From contig CALURL010000001.1 of the NCBI GenBank assembly GCA_944323155.1, forward strand, positions 62,001 to 126,000: a DNA stretch of 64,000 nt, written 5' to 3'. Both the position numbers and the translations under genes were made by a program. Below the pieces are notes generated by a model. The model had not been told where the DNA came from. It made no database searches and saw nothing but the letters and a program-made list of their open reading frames with translations. The number at the start of each line of letters is the position of its first letter. The stretch's first letter is position 1. This stretch comes from Candidatus Gastranaerophilales bacterium. GTDB lineage: Bacteria; Cyanobacteriota; Vampirovibrionia; Gastranaerophilales; Gastranaerophilaceae. Positions 8,621-17,513 of this stretch are shown here, in pieces.

Positions 8621-9655
8621 TTATCCGAACGTTTTGAAAGTAGATTCCGTGTTCTTTTCAATAACTTTTTGAACAGCATCCATTTCAGTTTGAATAGCAT
8701 CTTGTTCCGTATCTAATTGTTTCAATCTTAATTCTAAGTTTTTATCTTCAGCCTGAACAATTTCAATTTTAGCGTTAATTTCTTGAATAGATTGATCATA
8801 TTGATACTTATCATATTCATACTGGTTCATAGCGTCTTGATAAGCACTCTGATCAGTAGTTGTTTCAGTAGAAAGGGCATAAGTAGTTTCCTGGTTTGTA
8901 ACAGGATCGATTAATGTAATGTTAATCAATCTACCAGAAGAATCTTGCTCAATTCTCGCAGTAACCCCTTTGTGTTCTTTGGTTTTTTGAGTGCTTCCAA
9001 CAGTGTATGCCGGAATGTAGCTTTGAGAGCTTCCGTTATCAGAATAGTCTGCTCCGTCTAAATCTTCTTTTTTGTAGAAATATGGGTTCCAGGTTTTAGT
9101 AGTCGTGTTAAGTACATATCTAACCTGCCAATCACCTTGTCCATATTGTTCATCTAACATTTTTTTGTATTCTTCTTCTTCTTTAATCAAATTAGCAATT
9201 TGATCGTCAGAAAGAGTTTTTAAATATTCATCATTTTGTCTTTGTTCATCGGTAATTACTCCTAAAGTTCTGAGTTGTTTAGACCCGATGTAGTAATTAT
9301 AATCAGCAGTAGCTCCAATTTGTTCTCTAGTAACAATAGAAGAACCCGCAGACACAACAGAAAAATCATCAGTCCAGGAAGAAGTGTAGCTAACCAGGTA
9401 AGTACCATCAGCCTGAGCAATAAGAGCAGTTACGGTGTTGTTTAACGCTCCATCATTGAAAGAGTACACAGTTTTAGTGTAGTCATCAACAGAAGGAGGT
9501 GTTGGAACCGTCATCCCTAACAACTGATTGTAGTAGTTAGCAGATTGGTTAGACAACGTTGTTCTTTGTTGGTTGACCTGTTGTCCTTCATATTCAACAT
9601 TTGTCTTTCTAGCTGTCAAGCCCAGGAATCGAGCTTGAGATGCTGCCATACCCAT
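8621..9655 (-). CDS. Family-1 protein with conserved ends and variable middle (344 residues), function unknown
   Basis: The protein begins MGMAASQARFLGLTARK and ends in a long charged helix with the closing motif EKNTESTFKTFG. The 688-residue protein encoded at 46841 has the same two ends (MGMAAGQARLLSITSR and DKNVERTFKLYS) but an unrelated, larger middle, so the two are paralogues. There is no Sec signal peptide and no membrane segment. Predicted helices at residues 1-50 and 270-344 bracket a Ser/Thr/Tyr-rich, probably beta-rich centre. The layout resembles self-assembling axial or filament proteins such as flagellin-type proteins, but that is only an analogy. Ribosome binding site GGAAG lies upstream; terminator at 8503-8528. 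Single-gene unit. Confidence 0.7.
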   Translation of the reverse strand: MGMAASQARFLGLTARKTNVEYEGQQVNQQRTTLSNQSANYYNQLLGMTVPTPPSVDDYTKTVYSFNDGALNNTVTALIAQADGTYLVSYTSSWTDDFSVVSAGSSIVTREQIGATADYNYYIGSKQLRTLGVITDEQRQNDEYLKTLSDDQIANLIKEEEEYKKMLDEQYGQGDWQVRYVLNTTTKTWNPYFYKKEDLDGADYSDNGSSQSYIPAYTVGSTQKTKEHKGVTARIEQDSSGRLINITLIDPVTNQETTYALSTETTTDQSAYQDAMNQYEYDKYQYDQSIQEINAKIEIVQAEDKNLELRLKQLDTEQDAIQTEMDAVQKVIEKNTESTFKTFG

Positions 9656-9782
9656 GACAATCTTCCTTTCTTCTTGTCCCTTATGTTTTTATTTACGGAT
9701 TAGTTTTTATTTTTCTTTAATTTTTTTATTTATTTTCGTTACATTTCGTAATAAAAATTCCTTAAAAACAGATATAGCAACA

Positions 9783-9817
9783 AAAAAGCGGATTACTTAT
9801 TTTAGTAACCCGCTTTA
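9783..9817 (-). terminator. Rho-independent terminator after the glucan phosphorylase-like gene
   Basis: Stem AAAGCGGATTACT / AGTAACCCGCTTT with a short AT loop. The one mismatch becomes a G-U pair in the minus-strand RNA, which then ends in TTTTTTG. It lies 19 bases beyond the stop codon at 9836. Confidence 0.75.
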
Positions 9818-9835
9818 ATTTATTTAAAATTCTAA

Positions 9836-11530
9836 CTATTTAATGTTTGAGAAAGTCCAAGCATCAAATGTCGGAGTTTCAGAAATATTCATTTCTTTTT
9901 TCTTTTCCCCAGAACAAGAACCGTCATGAGCAATTGGTTTATACAATCTGTTGTAGTATTCGATTACCATTCTGTCAGAGTTGAAGTAAGCTTCTGAAGT
10001 TCTGATAGCTTGTCTCATCAAACGAGCCCATTCTTTCTTGTTTTCGTAGTATGTAGGAATGATTTCGTTTTCAATGATATTCATAATACATTCATGATCT
10101 TTCCAATGACGTTCTTCCCAAGGCATTTCGTCATCCAAACCAGGATATTCAACCGTATAACCATTGATTCCGTTAAATGTACCTTCAACAGTCCAGCCGT
10201 CATAAATTGACAGGTGTAAAGCACCGTTAGCATTAGCTGACATACCTGAAGTACCTGATGCTTCAAATGGTCTGAGCGGAGTATTTAACCATATATCAGA
10301 ACCACGTTTTAATTTGCCTGAAAGTTCAAGTTCATAACCTGGTAATACAACAACGTTTTTCATGCTGTGTGAACGGTTAAGCAATTTGTTGAACATTTCT
10401 TTACCCATAACATCATCCGGGTGGAATTTACCGGCAAAGATAATTTGAATTTTGTTAGCATCTAAAAGTTTGTTAATTCTGTCTTTGTCCATCAAAATTA
10501 ACCATGCACGTTTGTAATCAGCAAATCTTCTTGCCCAGGTAATTGTTAATACGTCTGGATCAAATCTTTTTCCTGCAACGTTAGCGACGTATTCAAACAA
10601 TTCTTTTTTCATTTCGCGTTTAACTGCAAGCAATTTTTCAGGATCATTTGCAGCTTCTTTAACTCTGTCATCCTGCCAGTAGTGTAAGTTAACAGCGTTA
10701 GTAATAGCACGGATAGGGCATCTGCCGTCAACCCATTCCCACATCTTGTTAGCAACAAGGCCGTGTAATTGTGATACAGCGTTTGCAATTCTAGACATTC
10801 TCAAAGCAGCAACTGTAAGTGAGAAGTTTTCTCCACCTAATTGAACTGCAGTTTCTCTTGAGCAGCCTGCAAAGAAACCGCCTTCAAGCAATGTATCAAC
10901 CCAGTGAACTTCGTTACCGGCAGCAACAGGAGTGTGAGTTGTAAATACTGTTTGTTTTTTTACAGCTTCCAAATCACCGTTGTGCTGTCTTAATAATTCG
11001 AATGCAGCTGGAAGTGCGTGGCCTTCGTTCATGTGAATTACATCAAACTTGTAGCCTACTTGTTGAAGAATTCTTACACCTGCAACACCTAAAACAGTTT
11101 CTTGAGCAATTCTTATTTTTTCATTACCGTCATATAGTTTGTGAGAAATGCTCTTAGCCCAGTCACTGTTGCCTTCGATATCAGTTGTTAATAAATAAAC
11201 AGGGCAAGCTCCGAATAATTCCGGATCTACATAATAAGCTTTTACTTTAACTTTTTCACCAAATATATCAACTTCAGTTGTTACATTTAAATCTTTTAAA
11301 AAGTCATAATATTTTCTGATATAAGCAACTTCTACCTGACCATCTTGAGCAATACGCTGGTCGTAATATCCATAAGACCACAACATTGTAACGCCAACCA
11401 TTGGCATTTGCAAATAGCCTGCAGATAACATGTGAGAACCTGCTAAAAATCCTAAACCGCCTGAATAAGTTTTTAATGACTGATCCATTGCGATTTCCAT
11501 TGAGAAATATGCTACATTTGGTAATGACAT
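9836..11530 (-). CDS. Alpha-glucan phosphorylase family protein (GT35, short form) lacking the PLP lysine
   Basis: A 564-residue homologue of the short alpha-glucan phosphorylases (TIGR02094 type), which normally cleave glycogen or maltodextrin with phosphate to release glucose-1-phosphate. Recognisable parts are the N-terminal VAYFSMEIAM and YSGGLGFLAG, the HMNEGHALPAAFELLR and TTHTPVAAGNE region, the FDPDVLTITWARRFADYKR block, and the C-terminal PFEASGTSGM loop. In known family members that loop continues GMK, with the lysine binding pyridoxal phosphate. Here it reads GMSANANG, so Ser431 replaces the lysine. The enzyme may be inactive as a phosphorylase or may use another mechanism. Ribosome binding site GAGGAAGG; own terminator at 9783-9817. 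No glycogen genes are adjacent. Confidence 0.8.
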   Translation of the reverse strand: MSLPNVAYFSMEIAMDQSLKTYSGGLGFLAGSHMLSAGYLQMPMVGVTMLWSYGYYDQRIAQDGQVEVAYIRKYYDFLKDLNVTTEVDIFGEKVKVKAYYVDPELFGACPVYLLTTDIEGNSDWAKSISHKLYDGNEKIRIAQETVLGVAGVRILQQVGYKFDVIHMNEGHALPAAFELLRQHNGDLEAVKKQTVFTTHTPVAAGNEVHWVDTLLEGGFFAGCSRETAVQLGGENFSLTVAALRMSRIANAVSQLHGLVANKMWEWVDGRCPIRAITNAVNLHYWQDDRVKEAANDPEKLLAVKREMKKELFEYVANVAGKRFDPDVLTITWARRFADYKRAWLILMDKDRINKLLDANKIQIIFAGKFHPDDVMGKEMFNKLLNRSHSMKNVVVLPGYELELSGKLKRGSDIWLNTPLRPFEASGTSGMSANANGALHLSIYDGWTVEGTFNGINGYTVEYPGLDDEMPWEERHWKDHECIMNIIENEIIPTYYENKKEWARLMRQAIRTSEAYFNSDRMVIEYYNRLYKPIAHDGSCSGEKKKEMNISETPTFDAWTFSNIK

Positions 11531-11644
11531 ATTTAACCTTCCTCTTCTTACACTATGTACACTAAATTGTTCCCATTTTTGGGGTACTACAATAGCATAT
11601 CACAAAAATCATATAGTCAATTGTTATTAGAAATTCTTTTTCAT

Positions 11645-11662
11645 CTAATTCTTAAGAATTAG
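11645..11662. promoter_or_regulatory. Perfect 18-base palindrome upstream of the phosphorylase-like gene
   Basis: CTAATTCTTAAGAATTAG is a perfect inverted repeat about 120 bases upstream of the gene starting at 11530 and just beyond the stop of the gene at 11695. No T run follows it on either strand, so it does not look like a terminator. It could be an operator, or it may simply arise from AT-rich sequence. Confidence 0.3.
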
Positions 11663-11694
11663 TCATAAGTAGCTATTGAGTGCTTTATAAAAGT

Positions 11695-12969
11695 TTACAA
11701 AAGTGATTTGCAAGTAATTTTTTGCGTATTAAAATTCTGTTCTTCAAGCTTGTCCAAGAATTTTTCCAGTGCAATTTTTACGTGAGCATAGTTTAATCCG
11801 CCCTGCATGTAGGCTACATAAGGCGCACGCATAGGCCCGTCTGCTGAAAGTTCGATTGTTGAGCCTTCTATAAATGTGCCGCCTGCCATAATTACTTTGT
11901 CCTCATAGCCCGGAATGTATTCGGGAATAGGGGTTACATATCCGTTAACAGGAGATAATGATTGAATTGTTCTGCAAAATTCTTCCAGATGCTCTGGATT
12001 ACCAAAAATTATATTTTGTATTATATCTGTTCTTTTTTCGTTGTGATTTGGAGCGGTATTATATCCAAGTTCCTCAAATATCTTGGCCGCAAGAATTGCG
12101 CCTTTTACTGCATCAGATACAACGGATGGAGCCATAAAAAGCCCCTGGAATATTAATCTGTGCTGATTAAACATAGCACCGCCTTCACAGCCAATGCCGG
12201 GGGCTGTTAATCTATTTGCAGATTTGTCAACATATCTTGCCTTACCTGCAATGTAGCCGCCTGCCTCAACAATTCCGCCTCCTGGATTTTTTATGAGAGA
12301 GCCTGCAATTAAGTCTGCGCCAACTTCTAATGGCTCCCTATCTTCTACAAACTCTCCATAACAATTATCTACAAAGCAAATACAATTTGGATTTTTAAAT
12401 TTTACTATTTTACAAATTTTTTCTATTTTTTCTATTGATAATGATTTTCTTGTAGAATATCCTTTTGAGCGCTGAATTAAGACCATTGTCGTTGTTTCAT
12501 CAATGCTTTTTTCAAGTTTTTCAAAATCAACTTCATCATTTTTAAGAGGAATTTCCTCATATAAAACTCCGTGTGCAATTAGTGAATCTTCTTTAGTATC
12601 GTCATCTCCGGCGGTTCCTATTACCTCTTGCATAGTATCATAAGGAGTGCCGGCAACGGATATGAGTTTATTCCCTGGGCGAAGATTACCAAACAAGCAG
12701 CAGGCAAGCGTGTGTGTGCCTGATGCAAAATGTATTCTGACAAGAGCCTTTTCCGCTTTAAAGACCTGCGCAAATACTTTATCAAGAACTTCTCTGCCTA
12801 AATCATCGTGCCCGTAACCTGATACTGTATAAAAATGCTCCGGAGCAACTTTATTATCTACAAAAGCTTCAAGTACTTTTTTTTGATTAAAATCTCTTAT
12901 ATCATCAACATATTCAAATTCTTTTTCCAAACTTTTTTCAGCCAGCTTAATTTTTTCTCTGTTATTCAT
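11695..12969 (-). CDS. Methionine gamma-lyase family / Alum_res PLP enzyme
   Basis: A 424-residue PLP-dependent enzyme of the Cys/Met-metabolism fold, of the group annotated as aluminium resistance protein or methionine gamma-lyase family (COG4100). Visible parts are ALVRIHFASGTHTLACCLFG, the aspartate region CICFVDNCYGEFVEDREP and the PLP-lysine segment AGSLIKNPGGGIVEAGGYIAG. It is likely cytosolic and probably acts on a sulfur-containing amino acid, but the substrate is unproven. A longer frame starts at 13005, but GGAGAAGG stands just before the ATG at 12969, and the promoter at 12994-13022 places transcription start near 12987. It is divergent from the VWA gene. Confidence 0.82.
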   Translation of the reverse strand: MNNREKIKLAEKSLEKEFEYVDDIRDFNQKKVLEAFVDNKVAPEHFYTVSGYGHDDLGREVLDKVFAQVFKAEKALVRIHFASGTHTLACCLFGNLRPGNKLISVAGTPYDTMQEVIGTAGDDDTKEDSLIAHGVLYEEIPLKNDEVDFEKLEKSIDETTTMVLIQRSKGYSTRKSLSIEKIEKICKIVKFKNPNCICFVDNCYGEFVEDREPLEVGADLIAGSLIKNPGGGIVEAGGYIAGKARYVDKSANRLTAPGIGCEGGAMFNQHRLIFQGLFMAPSVVSDAVKGAILAAKIFEELGYNTAPNHNEKRTDIIQNIIFGNPEHLEEFCRTIQSLSPVNGYVTPIPEYIPGYEDKVIMAGGTFIEGSTIELSADGPMRAPYVAYMQGGLNYAHVKIALEKFLDKLEEQNFNTQKITCKSLL

Positions 12970-12993
12970 ACCTTCTCCATTATCATTACTTTT

Positions 12994-13022
12994 ATAATAT
13001 TGCAACCAAAATTAATCGTCAA
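12994..13022 (-). promoter_or_regulatory. Promoter of the methionine gamma-lyase family gene
   Basis: On the minus strand TTGACG (13017-13022), a 17-base spacer and TATTAT (12994-12999). The predicted transcript starts near 12987, about 18 bases before the ATG at 12969, and excludes the longer start at 13005. Confidence 0.7.
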
Positions 13023-13064
13023 TGTGCAGGTATAATCGGGGCTTATTTTCTGGTTATTTATATT

Positions 13065-13070
13065 TATAAT
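13065..13070 (+). promoter_or_regulatory. -10 box directly before the VWA gene (leaderless candidate)
   Basis: TATAAT ends seven bases before the ATG at 13078, and no purine-rich ribosome binding site lies between them. No clear -35 box is seen. See the leaderless-mRNA finding. Confidence 0.45.
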
Positions 13071-13077
13071 TTCAAGT

Positions 13078-13797
13078 ATGAAAAAGTTTTTATTGCTGCT
13101 TTTAATACTTTTTATTATGCCTGCTTACGGTGGAGATTATTCTATTTACAGCCAAAAAGATTTCCCTGCTGATATTACAGACTCTTCATCAGAAAAAATT
13201 CTTTTTATTTTAGACTTTTCCAACAGTATGGCTGAGTATCTGGATGGAGAAAGAAAAGTTGATTTAATGATATCTACATTAAAATCTATTTTGCCCAATA
13301 TAAATCCAAATACTTCAATTGGCTTAAGGGTTTATGGGCACAAAATGGGATTTACTCCTTTTGATGCCTGCCGTGCATCAACTATGATTTCCCCTATTTC
13401 GCAAGGAAGCGCAAATAATATACTTGGAAACATCGTTGATATAAAGCCTACAGGTATGACTCCGATTACGTATTCGCTAAAGCAGGCTATAAAATATGAT
13501 TTTATGGGCTTTAGCGGCAAAAAACATATTATTCTTTTGACCGACGGGGGAGAAAACTGTGATGAAAGCCCGTGTAAATTTGTTATGGAGCTGATTAAAT
13601 ATAGAAAAGATGTAAAAATCGATGTTATAGCTTTCAACATAAGCGATGAAGATGATTTAGAGCAGCTTGAATGCACGTCACTTGTAACAAGCGGGAAATT
13701 TTATTCTGCGAACACTGCTGCAGAACTCGCCAGAAGCCTAAATAACAGTTTGAATATGAAGAAAGAAGTACAGGCAAGGATTGTTCCTAATAAGTGA
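13078..13797 (+). CDS. Secreted von Willebrand factor A domain protein
   Basis: A 239-residue protein with a Sec signal peptide (MKKFLLLLLILFIMPAYGG, cleavage near residue 19) and one VWA domain. The metal-ion-dependent adhesion site is visible as LDFSNSM (DxSxS), with MTPITY supplying the threonine and LLTDGGENC supplying the DG motif. VWA domains bind protein ligands through a divalent cation, so this is probably a periplasmic or surface adhesion or assembly factor. Cysteines in CRAS, NCDESPC and LECT could form disulfides. There is no ribosome binding site. The 3' end faces the phospholipase D gene tail to tail, 21 bases apart. Confidence 0.85.
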   Translation: MKKFLLLLLILFIMPAYGGDYSIYSQKDFPADITDSSSEKILFILDFSNSMAEYLDGERKVDLMISTLKSILPNINPNTSIGLRVYGHKMGFTPFDACRASTMISPISQGSANNILGNIVDIKPTGMTPITYSLKQAIKYDFMGFSGKKHIILLTDGGENCDESPCKFVMELIKYRKDVKIDVIAFNISDEDDLEQLECTSLVTSGKFYSANTAAELARSLNNSLNMKKEVQARIVPNK

Positions 13798-13818
13798 GCA
13801 TTAGTTGATGTCTCCTGG

Positions 13819-15612
13819 CTACTTACAGCCGGCATCTTCAAGATCGATTTTACCGTCAAAGTTGTTGTCAACACCGTCACTGCAAGAACCAATTGAATAT
13901 TTGCCTTCTGCTCGAACTCCTTGTTTTAAATATTTATCTGGAATCTTTTTCCAAATATAGTCAAAGTAACCTGCATAGAATTTTGCAAGTCTTTTATCTT
14001 CAATTATTAGACAATTTTCGTCATTTTTGTTTTCTCCTGCATAGGAAAAATTCATTGAACCTGTTATGACGTATTTGTTATCTATAATTATTGTTTTTGA
14101 ATGCATTTTGCCTGCGTAATTTTCAACTTTAAGCAGAATTCCTGAACTTCGCATTTTCTTTATCTTTGAGGAATTTCTGCCGCAGCTTGTTGCGTCAACA
14201 ATTATTTTTACATCAACTCCTCTTTGTTTAGCGCTGATTAAACTATCAATCATGCCGGAGTGGGTTACAAGGAACGCTGGAATATAAATAGAATTTTTTG
14301 CCCTTGAAATTAGCGGAATTATGTTATTGGTAACAGGTTTTTCTTTTGGCGAAAATAACGGAGTAATTTTAGAATTCCCGAGAATATAAGTGTTTGTTTG
14401 GAGTTTTATTTTATTCTTGTGGAACTTTCCTGAAAGCATTTGCTCAAATTCTTTGGTATAAAGTTCTGATATTTCTTTTGAATTGATGAGAAGAAATGAA
14501 TTTGCATTAAAGCCGGAAAGGCCTGTGTTTGAGAAGTTCATAGAACCGGTTATAAGTTTTTGCCTGTCAAAAATCATAAATTTATTATGCATAAGCATCG
14601 CACTTTCAGTTTTGCTTGATGATACATCACTTTTAGAAATATTTGCGATTTTTACAAGATTTTTAGTAGCTGGATAGTAATTTTCTGTACCTAAAGAATC
14701 GTCATAGACAAGCCTTATAGTAACTCCTCTTTCCTTTGCTTTTGTTAGTGCATTTTCAAGTGTAGGGTTGTAATCCCAGCCGTAAATTGCAATATCAATT
14801 GTTGATGTTGAATTATTTATTTGGTTTAAAACTTCTTTGCAGACGTTAGAATTACATTTGTTATCCGGTTTAAATTTTGTCGTAAAATCAGTTAAATAAA
14901 GCTTTATACTGCCATTTGTTATGTATGTTGGATAATTTGGAATATTTTTAACTGCATGGATATTTTTATCAAATTTTACGCGTTTCTTTTTAATATGACA
15001 GTATTTGCAGGGTTTTGCATCTTTGGGAAGCTGCTTTGCAAAAATTATAATTGCGTCGTGTGCAATTAGGCCATATTTACAGTCAAGTTTGTGATATTTG
15101 TTACTTGAGTGATTTAGAATAACAAATTTTGACTTTTTAGCTTTATTTAAAATTTTATTGAATTTCTCAGGATTAAGAGGTTTTCCATCTTTTATTGCAA
15201 AGCCTGCATTAGTAAGTAAATCAGCATAATTTTCATTGTTAATAAAAATATTTGCATAGCGGCAATTTTGGTCTTGTTTACCTGTGAATTTTAATTTAAC
15301 TCGTTTATTTTCAAGAGTTTTTTGAGCGAATTCGTCTGCAAAGTAGCCGACAGAGAGCGCTTCTTTTTTGGATAAATTCATTGATTTTGCAAGTTCATCT
15401 TTGTCAGACAACAAATTAGATGTAAATGAATTAATATCTGCAAGGCAAACTGTTTCGCCGGCATCGAAAATTTTATTATTGTTTAAATCAATATTGATAA
15501 TCGCAGGCTCTACAACTTTTAAGACAAGCTTATCTAAATTCCTATAGTATTCAAATACCGCGAATAAAATTAGTGATAACGCTATAAATGATATTGAGAT
15601 AATCTTTTTCAT
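13819..15612 (-). CDS. Secreted phospholipase D-family protein with nuclease-like N-terminus and calcium-binding tail
   Basis: A 597-residue fusion. After an N-terminal signal anchor (about residues 5-19) comes a region resembling a thermonuclease-like module (about 30-190), with a possible metal site SNKYHKLDCKYG...CKYCH. Then two phospholipase D repeats follow, each with an HxKxxxxD motif (MHNKFMIFD about residues 345-355 and MHSKTIIID about 505-515) and the usual GSMNFS. The last 25 residues (CSDGVDNNFDGKIDLEDAGC) are a Ca-binding Asp-rich motif common on surface proteins. The likely role is cleavage of phosphodiesters in nucleic acid or phospholipid outside the cytoplasm. The YdjC-like gene lies only six bases upstream, so the two are probably co-transcribed. 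Confidence 0.8.
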   Translation of the reverse strand: MKKIISISFIALSLILFAVFEYYRNLDKLVLKVVEPAIINIDLNNNKIFDAGETVCLADINSFTSNLLSDKDELAKSMNLSKKEALSVGYFADEFAQKTLENKRVKLKFTGKQDQNCRYANIFINNENYADLLTNAGFAIKDGKPLNPEKFNKILNKAKKSKFVILNHSSNKYHKLDCKYGLIAHDAIIIFAKQLPKDAKPCKYCHIKKKRVKFDKNIHAVKNIPNYPTYITNGSIKLYLTDFTTKFKPDNKCNSNVCKEVLNQINNSTSTIDIAIYGWDYNPTLENALTKAKERGVTIRLVYDDSLGTENYYPATKNLVKIANISKSDVSSSKTESAMLMHNKFMIFDRQKLITGSMNFSNTGLSGFNANSFLLINSKEISELYTKEFEQMLSGKFHKNKIKLQTNTYILGNSKITPLFSPKEKPVTNNIIPLISRAKNSIYIPAFLVTHSGMIDSLISAKQRGVDVKIIVDATSCGRNSSKIKKMRSSGILLKVENYAGKMHSKTIIIDNKYVITGSMNFSYAGENKNDENCLIIEDKRLAKFYAGYFDYIWKKIPDKYLKQGVRAEGKYSIGSCSDGVDNNFDGKIDLEDAGCK

Positions 15613-15618
15613 GAAACA

Positions 15619-16470
15619 TTACTGTTTTATAAACTCTTTTTTGCAATTTGTTAATTCAAATCCTAGTCGTTTAATCTTATCTTCCAACTCTTTATTCTGA
15701 GTTATTAAAAACTCGCTGTAATGGTGATTTTTTGTTGGTCTTGTGTAATTGCAAGGATGAATAAGCGCTTCAGCAAGGCAGTCATCTTCAAGCGCTTTAA
15801 GTCCGAATTCTATAGTTTGTGCATCCATCATGCCTGTATATCCAACTCCGATTAAGTAATCATTTGTTTTTAAGCCATATTCTTCAGCAATTTTTTTATT
15901 ATTAAGAGTAAAAAGATTAAGTAATAATATTTTTATAATATTCACAGGATATCTTAAATTAATATGTTTTTTTATGCTGGGCACAAAGTACATTTCTTCG
16001 AATTGTGTTCTTATATATGGTATATTGTACTCTTTTGCAAGCTTTGCTGTTATTTTAAAAATATTTGGTATAGCGTGGGTATGAACGTGAGAATCAATAT
16101 GGTCGATTTTTGTGTAATTCATCAAAGTTTCAATTTGAGTTCTGAATTCATATTCAATCTGGCTTAAAAATTCTGAATTATTAGAGTTTAAAAGAAGCTG
16201 AATAAAGCCTTTATTAAATTTGCCTTTTTTATTGGTAAGCAAAGGGGCTTTTGTAAGCGAGCGACCCTCTATGATATTAAGATGAATTCCTATTCCTAAA
16301 TCAGGACACTCCGGCAAAATCTCATTAACTGCCGCATTAAAGGCTTTTCCATTTGCACAGATGCTTGCACTTGTCAGAAAACCATTATTATAGCCGTTTA
16401 ATACTGCTCTATTAAATGCCTTTGACATGCCGAAATCATCAGCATTAAGTATAAATTTTTTTTGACCCAT
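15619..16470 (-). CDS. YdjC/ChbG-like carbohydrate deacetylase
   Basis: A 283-residue protein of the YdjC family, metal-dependent deacetylases acting on N-acetylated sugars such as chito-oligosaccharides or hopanoid-linked sugars. The N-terminal LNADDFGMSKAFN supplies the Asp pair, GIHLNIIEGR a histidine, and HIDSHVHTH further metal ligands. The C-terminus has ALIHPCN, typical of the family. It is cytosolic, with no signal peptide. AAGGA stands eight bases before the ATG. It is followed at six bases by the phospholipase D fusion. A GT2 glycosyltransferase is transcribed divergently, which fits a role in cell-envelope glycan modification (inference). Confidence 0.85.
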   Translation of the reverse strand: MGQKKFILNADDFGMSKAFNRAVLNGYNNGFLTSASICANGKAFNAAVNEILPECPDLGIGIHLNIIEGRSLTKAPLLTNKKGKFNKGFIQLLLNSNNSEFLSQIEYEFRTQIETLMNYTKIDHIDSHVHTHAIPNIFKITAKLAKEYNIPYIRTQFEEMYFVPSIKKHINLRYPVNIIKILLLNLFTLNNKKIAEEYGLKTNDYLIGVGYTGMMDAQTIEFGLKALEDDCLAEALIHPCNYTRPTKNHHYSEFLITQNKELEDKIKRLGFELTNCKKEFIKQ

Positions 16471-16556
16471 AAAAAAATCCTTGCCTAAATTCTATTAATA
16501 GTATAATATAAAGAGGCACTATTTGGCAAATTAAATATTTTGTTGGGTAAACTATT

Positions 16557-17510
16557 ATGAAAACACCTACATTAGCGATTGTTATTCCATGTTATAATGA
16601 AGAGTTATGTATAAAATCTACTGTTGAAAAATTATTTTTAGTACTTGATGATTTGATTGCTAAAAATAAGATTTTACCAGACAGTTATCTTTATCTTGTA
16701 GATGATGGTTCAAAAGATTCTACATGGGAAATTATTACGGATTTACATCGCGGAAATAAACGTATTAAAGCTGCGCGTTTTATAAGAAATTATGGAAATC
16801 AAAAAGCTTTATTAGCCGGTTTAGAAGGCGTTAATGCTATTGGATGTGATTGTGCTGTAACAATTGATGCTGACCTTCAGCAAGATGAGTGGACTATAGA
16901 AAAATTTATTGATGAATTTATGAATGGTTTTGATATTGTTTCTGGAATTAGAAACAATAGAAAAACTGATTCTTTTTTGAAAAAATATACAGCCTTGTGT
17001 TTTTACAAATTAATGAATATTCTTGGTGCAAAAATTCCTGCAAATCACTCAGACTACAGGCTGGTAAGCAAACATGCACTGGATATTTTGTCTCAGTACA
17101 AAGAAAATTATCTATTTTTACGCGGCTTCTTTTATGAAGCAGGGCTAAAAACTAGTTATGTTCACTTTGATGTAAAACCAAGAATGGCCGGTGAGTCTAA
17201 ATTTAATTATCTAAAATTAATGGGACTTGCATTAAATGGTATAACTTCATATAGTGTTGCACCATTAAGATTTGTAACTGTTTTAGGCTTTTGCCTGGCA
17301 TTTTTCGGCTTACTTGTTGGTTTAGAAACTGTTTTTGAAAAAATATTTTTTCATAATTCTCCAAATGGCTGGGCTACCGCAATTATTTTGCTGTGTATAT
17401 TCGGAGGAATTCAATTATTCTGTCTTGGCATAATTGGAGAATATGTTGGACAGGTATTTAGGGAAGTAAAAGCAAGACCAAGGTATATTAAAGAAAAAGA
17501 ACTTATATAA
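16557..17510 (+). CDS. GT2 family glycosyltransferase with two C-terminal membrane helices
   Basis: A 317-residue glycosyltransferase similar to GtrB/DPM1-type enzymes, which transfer a sugar from a nucleotide donor to undecaprenyl phosphate. It has the N-terminal GT-A fold start (LAIVIPCYNEE), VDDGSKDSTWEI, the metal-binding DADLQQ motif, and SDYRLVSKHALD in the acceptor region. Two hydrophobic helices lie at about residues 232-255 and 268-298. It ends four bases before the 3' end of the SRP RNA gene on the other strand. A TATAAT lies at 16502-16507, but the intervening leader has no strong ribosome binding site. Confidence 0.88.
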   Translation: MKTPTLAIVIPCYNEELCIKSTVEKLFLVLDDLIAKNKILPDSYLYLVDDGSKDSTWEIITDLHRGNKRIKAARFIRNYGNQKALLAGLEGVNAIGCDCAVTIDADLQQDEWTIEKFIDEFMNGFDIVSGIRNNRKTDSFLKKYTALCFYKLMNILGAKIPANHSDYRLVSKHALDILSQYKENYLFLRGFFYEAGLKTSYVHFDVKPRMAGESKFNYLKLMGLALNGITSYSVAPLRFVTVLGFCLAFFGLLVGLETVFEKIFFHNSPNGWATAIILLCIFGGIQLFCLGIIGEYVGQVFREVKARPRYIKEKELI

Positions 17511-17513
17511 AAA

